Source of the DNA: Larix sibirica
Taxonomy: Eukaryota; Streptophyta; Pinopsida; Pinales; Pinaceae
Direction of reading: 5' to 3'
NCBI GenBank assembly: GCA_004151065.3
Contig: NWUY0303884951.1
Span: 1 to 10,533 of the forward strand
Length of the DNA: 10,533 bases
This document shows, one piece after another, positions 6,435-10,533 of the stretch; the first letter of the stretch is position 1, and each line of letters opens with the position of its first letter. The notes under the pieces were generated by a model. It was not told the DNA's origin, ran no database searches, and saw only the letters and a list, made by a program, of their open reading frames with translations. Both the position numbers and the translations under genes were made by a program.

Positions 6435-7799
6435 GCTAAGTTAACTTCTACCAGATTTATTTTGTCCAAAATTGTGATATTTGAACTTGAAGTAGAGAAA
6501 AATGGTGTTAACAGATAATTCCTACATGGGGATCTTGAAGAAAAATATACATGAAATGTTAAAGAAGGTTTTACATTGAAGGGAAAGCATGAGCTAGTTT
6601 GCAATATGAAAAATTACCTCTATGGCTTAAAACTATCTCCAAGAGTGTGGTATCAAAAGGTTGATACTTATATATTGGGACTTGGATTTTCATGAAGCTA
6701 AGCCAATCACTATCTATATTCCAAGTAGTTTTTTTATTATTTTTTCTATGTGGTCTTATCTTTTAATGATATGATTCTAATCATAGGAAACAAGGGAATT
6801 ATGATCAAGGATGTTAAATCTCATTTGTCCTATAAGTTTGATATAAAGGATATTAGGGATACAGATGTTGTTTTTATCATGGAAATTAAAATACATTGTG
6901 TAAATAGGAAAATCTAGTTGAAAAATATGAAATATGTAGACAATATTGCATAGGTTTAAAATGCAAGAATGTAAACTTTTCAAGCTTCCTATTCCTATAG
7001 GTGTAAACTTATTTGAAGAATAGTGTTCCAAGAAGTAAGAATATGTAAACTCAAATGTCTCATGTTCTTGATATGAGTGTTGCCGAAATTTTTACATATG
7101 CTATGGTTATACTAGACCATACATTTCCCATGTAGTTAGATTTTTTAGAAGATATATGTAAAAACTAGGGAAGGAACATTGGATAGCTATAAAAGGGGTC
7201 CTTATATATTTGTATGGCATTTTAGAATACGTAATTTTATATCAAGGAAGATTTGGACCAAAAAGAGTGATAGATATATAGGGTTTTGTTGGTGCAAACC
7301 ACATTGGAGATATTTAATGTAGAATATCTATAAGTGCTTATGCGTTTAACCTATTTGGAAAAGCAATTAATTGGATGAGAAAGAGGAAAGTTGTGGATGC
7401 ACACTCAACTACAGAGGTTGATTGCATGGAAATCACTCATGTAAGTAAGGAAGTAGATGGTTGTAGAAATTGTGTCCAAGGATTAGTTTTGTACAAAAAA
7501 TTGTAAGGATATGTTGCAACTTTTAGAATGAAATATCCATTGAAAAAAACCTTGCATATCATGCACAAAAAAAGAACATTGTCGTGCAATGCCATTTTGA
7601 TAGAGGCATGGTTCAATACAATAGGTTATTGTTGGAGAAGGTTTATGAATTGTGGAATATTGCAAACTCATTGATTGATTATGTCAATACTAAGAAGTTC
7701 TATTAATGTAGAGTATCCATGAGCAGAGCTACACTTAACACCTTATTTTTTGAATATCTAGTTTCCTTTATTTTTAAAAGTATACGACAATTGGGACAT

Positions 7800-8370
7800 T
7801 GTTGGATATGTGGTATATTCTTTGTAGGTGGATTATCTTTGAAAGAACCATTGATGGGGGAGTAGGGGAAACAAAAACCTAGGTGGTATAACTCTAAGGT
7901 CATAAGGTGGTAGTCCCCCATAAGGAGATATCCCATCCAAGGTTTTGAGGCTTTTCCCTGGGAAAAAAATTGGTCAATTTTTGGTCCAATTTGTTAGTTT
8001 TTAGCCAATGGTTTTGACCCATTATACTCTAATCATGGTTAACGAACTAGGTTTGTAATCCAATCCTTGTCTGTAAATAAGAGTTGATTGATTTTAATCA
8101 ATCCTTGTTAGAATATTTGAGTTGATCGAATCGTATGTGCATATGTGCCACTATTTTCTTATGTTTTAAGATTTAGTTAGCATTTTTACTTTTGCATATG
8201 TGTATCAATCTTTTAAAATGTAAGTTCTCTTTCATGAATTCCGTGTTCTTTGTTTTCTTTCACATGTCATCTCTATAAAATCTACACTAAACTCTTATAA
8301 TTAGCTTGGATCCATCCCTGAAGGCTTGTTGATTCATCCTAGGGAATCTCCATTGGAATTGTTCCACCCA
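7800..8370 (+). mobile_element. Probable 3' LTR of the decayed copia element
   Basis: About 60 nt after the RNase H end, a degenerate purine-rich AATTGGGACAT is followed by TGTTGGATATGTGG, a typical copia LTR start. The region is non-coding. It includes GGGGGAGTAGGGGAAAC (7855-7871), a perfect 8-bp inverted repeat GATTGATT-TT-AATCAATC (8086-8103) and two imperfect 34-nt direct copies around 8057-8129 (AATCCAATCCTTGT... and AATCAATCCTTGT...). The expected end, an inverted match such as TCCAACA, is not clear. TTCCACCCA ending at 8370 is my best guess, giving about 570 bp. No matching 5' LTR is in the window. Confidence 0.4.
8057..8129 (+). repeat. Imperfect ~35-nt direct repeat with internal palindrome
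   Basis: AATCCAATCCTTGTCTG...GAGTTGATTGA (8057-8091) and AATCAATCCTTGTTAG...GAGTTGATCGA (8096-8129) align with one-base gaps and several mismatches. The junction forms the perfect inverted repeat at 8086-8103. It lies within the probable LTR. Confidence 0.5.
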
Positions 8371-8830
8371 TACCATGGACTATTCAACACTACAACCTTG
8401 ATGGAGGTTCCATCAAAGGTAGGGATAAAGAGGTATCATCCCCTTTGAGGGAACTTGGCTAAACAATTGTAATCCCCACTCTCTTCTCAACCCTCAACCT
8501 ATAGAACACAAGGAATGGGGCCTCCTTCTCTATTAAACAATCCTTTAGGATATCGGTCTTCCCTTTATTGCTCCAGTATAAGATATCTAGGAAATATATA
8601 CTATTGGGAACCAAGGAACCTCAATTGGAAATTATTTTCCTCTTTTCCTTAGTAGTAACCCATGAAATTAGGCATGGTTTCCACATTCATTCATGGTAGA
8701 AAATGTACGTAGCATAACCCCTTGGTAAAATGCATTCTCATGAATTGCATCTCCACATGTCTTCCCCATCATCACCGCATAAATGAGTGAATGATTGAAT
8801 CCACAAAGGTTGAGAAAATACCCCTCCTTA
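8371..8830. other. Stretch with no recognised gene
   Basis: Composition is slightly less AT-rich than the flanks. A 66-codon minus-strand frame (8668-8868) contains several Cys and His residues but matches no zinc-finger spacing I recognise and has no supporting context. The other frames are short. Confidence 0.4.
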
Positions 8831-8940
8831 AGGCTTACATGAATGCAACTCTTACATGAAGAGCACATGCCCTAAAATGCATCTTAGGCTTACATGAATG
8901 CAACTCTTGCATGAAGAGCACATGCCCTAAAATGCATCTT
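8831..8940 (+). repeat. 55-bp tandem duplication, 54/55 identical
   Basis: Copy 1 is 8831-8885 and copy 2 is 8886-8940. Both begin AGGCTTACATGAATGC and end AAAATGCATCTT, and the next three bases (AGG) restart the unit. The only difference is CTTACATG against CTTGCATG. Near identity in an otherwise decayed region indicates a recent event. The period is not a multiple of three. Confidence 0.95.
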
Positions 8941-10533
8941 AGGAAATGAGATATGGGTCACATAAGAAAAAAATGTAGAAAGGCTTGGGAAATAGACATT
9001 TTTCAACAAAAATAAAATATTATTAATTTTTCACTCTCTATACTTCCCTACTCATTGATTCATTACCTCCATGGTGGCTCTAGGAACTTATCACCCCGAA
9101 ATGCACCTTATTATCATTTTCTTATTACTCTATATTAATTCCAATATAATCAAATGGTAATTCACTTATGAAATTTACCACCTGCTTACATGTTATTCCC
9201 AATGCTTATATGTGGTACCTCGGCACTCTATTTTACAATTTTGGATATCTATGTGTAGCTAATGTTTACATGCCCAATTTTTCTCCACATCCCAAATTTT
9301 AGTATCAACACTAGTTTTGTGTTGCATGCCCTATTTTGAATTGTGCATTAAATATGAATATTTTAATTAGAATTAATTCTTCATATTTTCCATGCATTGA
9401 AAAGTTGAGTTGTAGGAAGTTGTAACTACTTTCTAACCAATTGTAAATAATATAGGGTTTTATATAGGAAAATGTAAATGAATGGATTAGGGTTGGTTAG
9501 TTGACTCATATATGTAAGCCTTAGAATCAATGATTGCATGGAAGAAGCATAAATCAAGGTTTGAGAGTTTTGTGGAGTTATAAGGAGTCATATCTGGATT
9601 GATCATATGGAATGAATAGAAAAAACTATGTGATGGTTTCCCTCTTAAAAAAGTCTCATTTATGTTTATCTAAAATGTATGTTGAATATACTGTAAATGT
9701 ATGATGTTTCATATTATGTTTTAAATCTTATTATTTATATTTGCATTTTTAATATTCATTAGTGTTCGAGTGAGGCAGTGTCCTTGTTAGGTCATTAAAA
9801 GTGTTGATGCTAATGGAAATTATTATTTACATGATTTTAGAACATATAAAATAAATGTAATGACAATGGTGTATCACACTTTTGTTAAATTTGTTGTAAA
9901 ATTTGATTTAAGGTTTAATTTAAGTACCTTAATAATATAAAACCAATAGTTAACATCCTTGATATTTAAAACATTAATTAACCTAGTGCTTTTCTTTCTC
10001 TTTTTAATCTTTATCTCTTTCTTCATTATAGGGTTTTTTAGTTTTTCCCTAAAACCAAGTAGAAACTCCACTCTCTCTTTTTTTACCTCTATAGTAGTGT
10101 GTGAATGTTAGGATAGTCTTCCATCCCTACCCTCATTTTATGTGGTATCATGATATATTTGCTGGAAAATATAAGTATAACTCGAGTTCAAATCTCACTA
10201 TGTGACATGTTATGCATCTAAGATTTCCTTGATTCTTTGTAAATATCGGGAAAAAAATGTTATCAACATTTTTGAGACATTACACAATGATAATTTAAGC
10301 AAATGTCAAGTTTAATAATTAATTGTTTTGACTATATAAACAAGACAACATATTTTAAGGAATGTTGAACCCAAATGTGAGAACTTAAAAAAAATCGATT
10401 TATTAAACTACAATATGTGTGAGATTTTGTGAGATTCTAATAGAGATCTAGAGACAAAGATAAAATTCACACTAAGTCTAACAGAGATCAAAAGAATTGA
10501 GCAGGAAAAATAGAGAAGAAAAAGCAGTGTTAC
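8941..10533. other. AT-rich stretch with no recognised gene
   Basis: Both strands lack convincing coding frames; a Lys-rich minus-strand 65-codon frame at 9874-10071 simply reflects T-rich plus-strand sequence. A weak RNA polymerase III B-box-like GTTCAAATC at 10186-10194 and a short A run at about 10252 are noted separately. Near the right edge, TCTAATAGAGATC and TCTAACAGAGATC (about 10436 and 10478) form a small dispersed repeat. The final bases are purine-rich and end in TGTTAC, but the window stops there. Confidence 0.45.

Larger units (their letters stand above)
6200..7736 (+). pseudogene. Decayed Ty1/copia pol: reverse transcriptase and RNase H
   Basis: Copia Pol copies element RNA into DNA in cytoplasmic particles. 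Motifs run in the normal order. KDCSK and VEGIDF lie at 6200-6233. VAKLTSTRFILS (6432-6467), FELE and FLHGDLEE (6519-6542) follow. Then come EGFTLKGKHELVC (about 6564-6602) and YLYGLKLSPRVWYQK (6615-6659). The catalytic YVDD region is NDMILI at about 6765, and VKSHLSYKFD follows it. The RNase H part has GKEHWIAIKGVL (from 7171), FNLFGKAINWMRKR, TTEVD, LAYHAQKKNIVVQCHF and ANSLIDYVNTKKFY. In-frame stops include 6516-6518, 6552-6554, 6915-6917 and 7704-7706, with frame changes near 6215, between 6917 and 7168, and before 7491. A SINE splits it at 6237. About six residues of the usual FNEIFSP stretch are missing after EGIDF. No gag, protease or integrase can be read, so it is a dead, 5'-incomplete element. 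Confidence 0.9.

Noticed and set aside
8668-8868. Minus-strand 66-codon frame with several Cys and His residues
   Set aside because: Cysteine spacing matches no zinc-binding motif I know, and the frame overlaps the 55-bp tandem duplication and has no homologous context.
10495-10533. Purine-rich stretch ending in TGTTAC that could be a polypurine tract and LTR start
   Set aside because: The window ends six bases into the putative LTR, so nothing can be verified.
1-10533. CRISPR arrays, bacterial operons, tRNA or rRNA genes, or a new defence or biosynthetic system
   Set aside because: I looked on both strands and found none; the content is a dead plant gene, transposon remains and AT-rich spacer.

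Overview
This is nuclear DNA from a seed plant with a large, repeat-rich genome. A plant-specific Dof zinc-finger motif sits among decayed Ty1/copia retrotransposon remains, a short tRNA-type SINE and long AT-rich stretches without genes. The slow decay and the style of the copia fragments make me think of a gymnosperm, but that is an inference. No gene in the window looks intact, and nothing resembles a bacterial operon, CRISPR array or tRNA/rRNA gene.

Layout. Positions 1-466 look like the 3' non-coding end of a plus-strand copia-type element. A polypurine tract (458-466) leads into a probable LTR (467-763) with TATA and AATAAA signals. Next is a Dof transcription-factor pseudogene, plus strand, about 956-1943. 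A 40-bp tandem duplication (1131-1210) falls inside its zinc finger. Because 40 is not a multiple of three, the two zinc-binding halves lie in different frames. Two further stops break the tail, and a 43-bp tandem repeat and a probable poly(A) signal follow.

Positions 2281-6190 are AT-rich. They hold broken open frames of unknown identity: a charged one at 2912-3169, coiled-coil pieces at 3924-4309, a Q/N-rich piece at 4363-4491, and a frameshifted pair at 4907-5465 that carries a 63-bp in-frame tandem duplication. A possible old LTR promoter/poly(A) unit lies near 5676-5752.

Positions 6200-7736 are an unmistakable but heavily mutated copia reverse transcriptase-RNase H region. It is split by a minus-strand SINE (6237-6421) with a perfect 13-bp target-site duplication. 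The element's probable 3' LTR starts at 7800. From about 8371 to the end I recognise no gene, only a 55-bp tandem duplication (8831-8940) and AT-rich sequence.

These parts do not act together as a system. The window records a dead regulatory gene, nested transposon insertions, and four separate short tandem duplications of 40-63 bp, which is its most distinctive recurring pattern.
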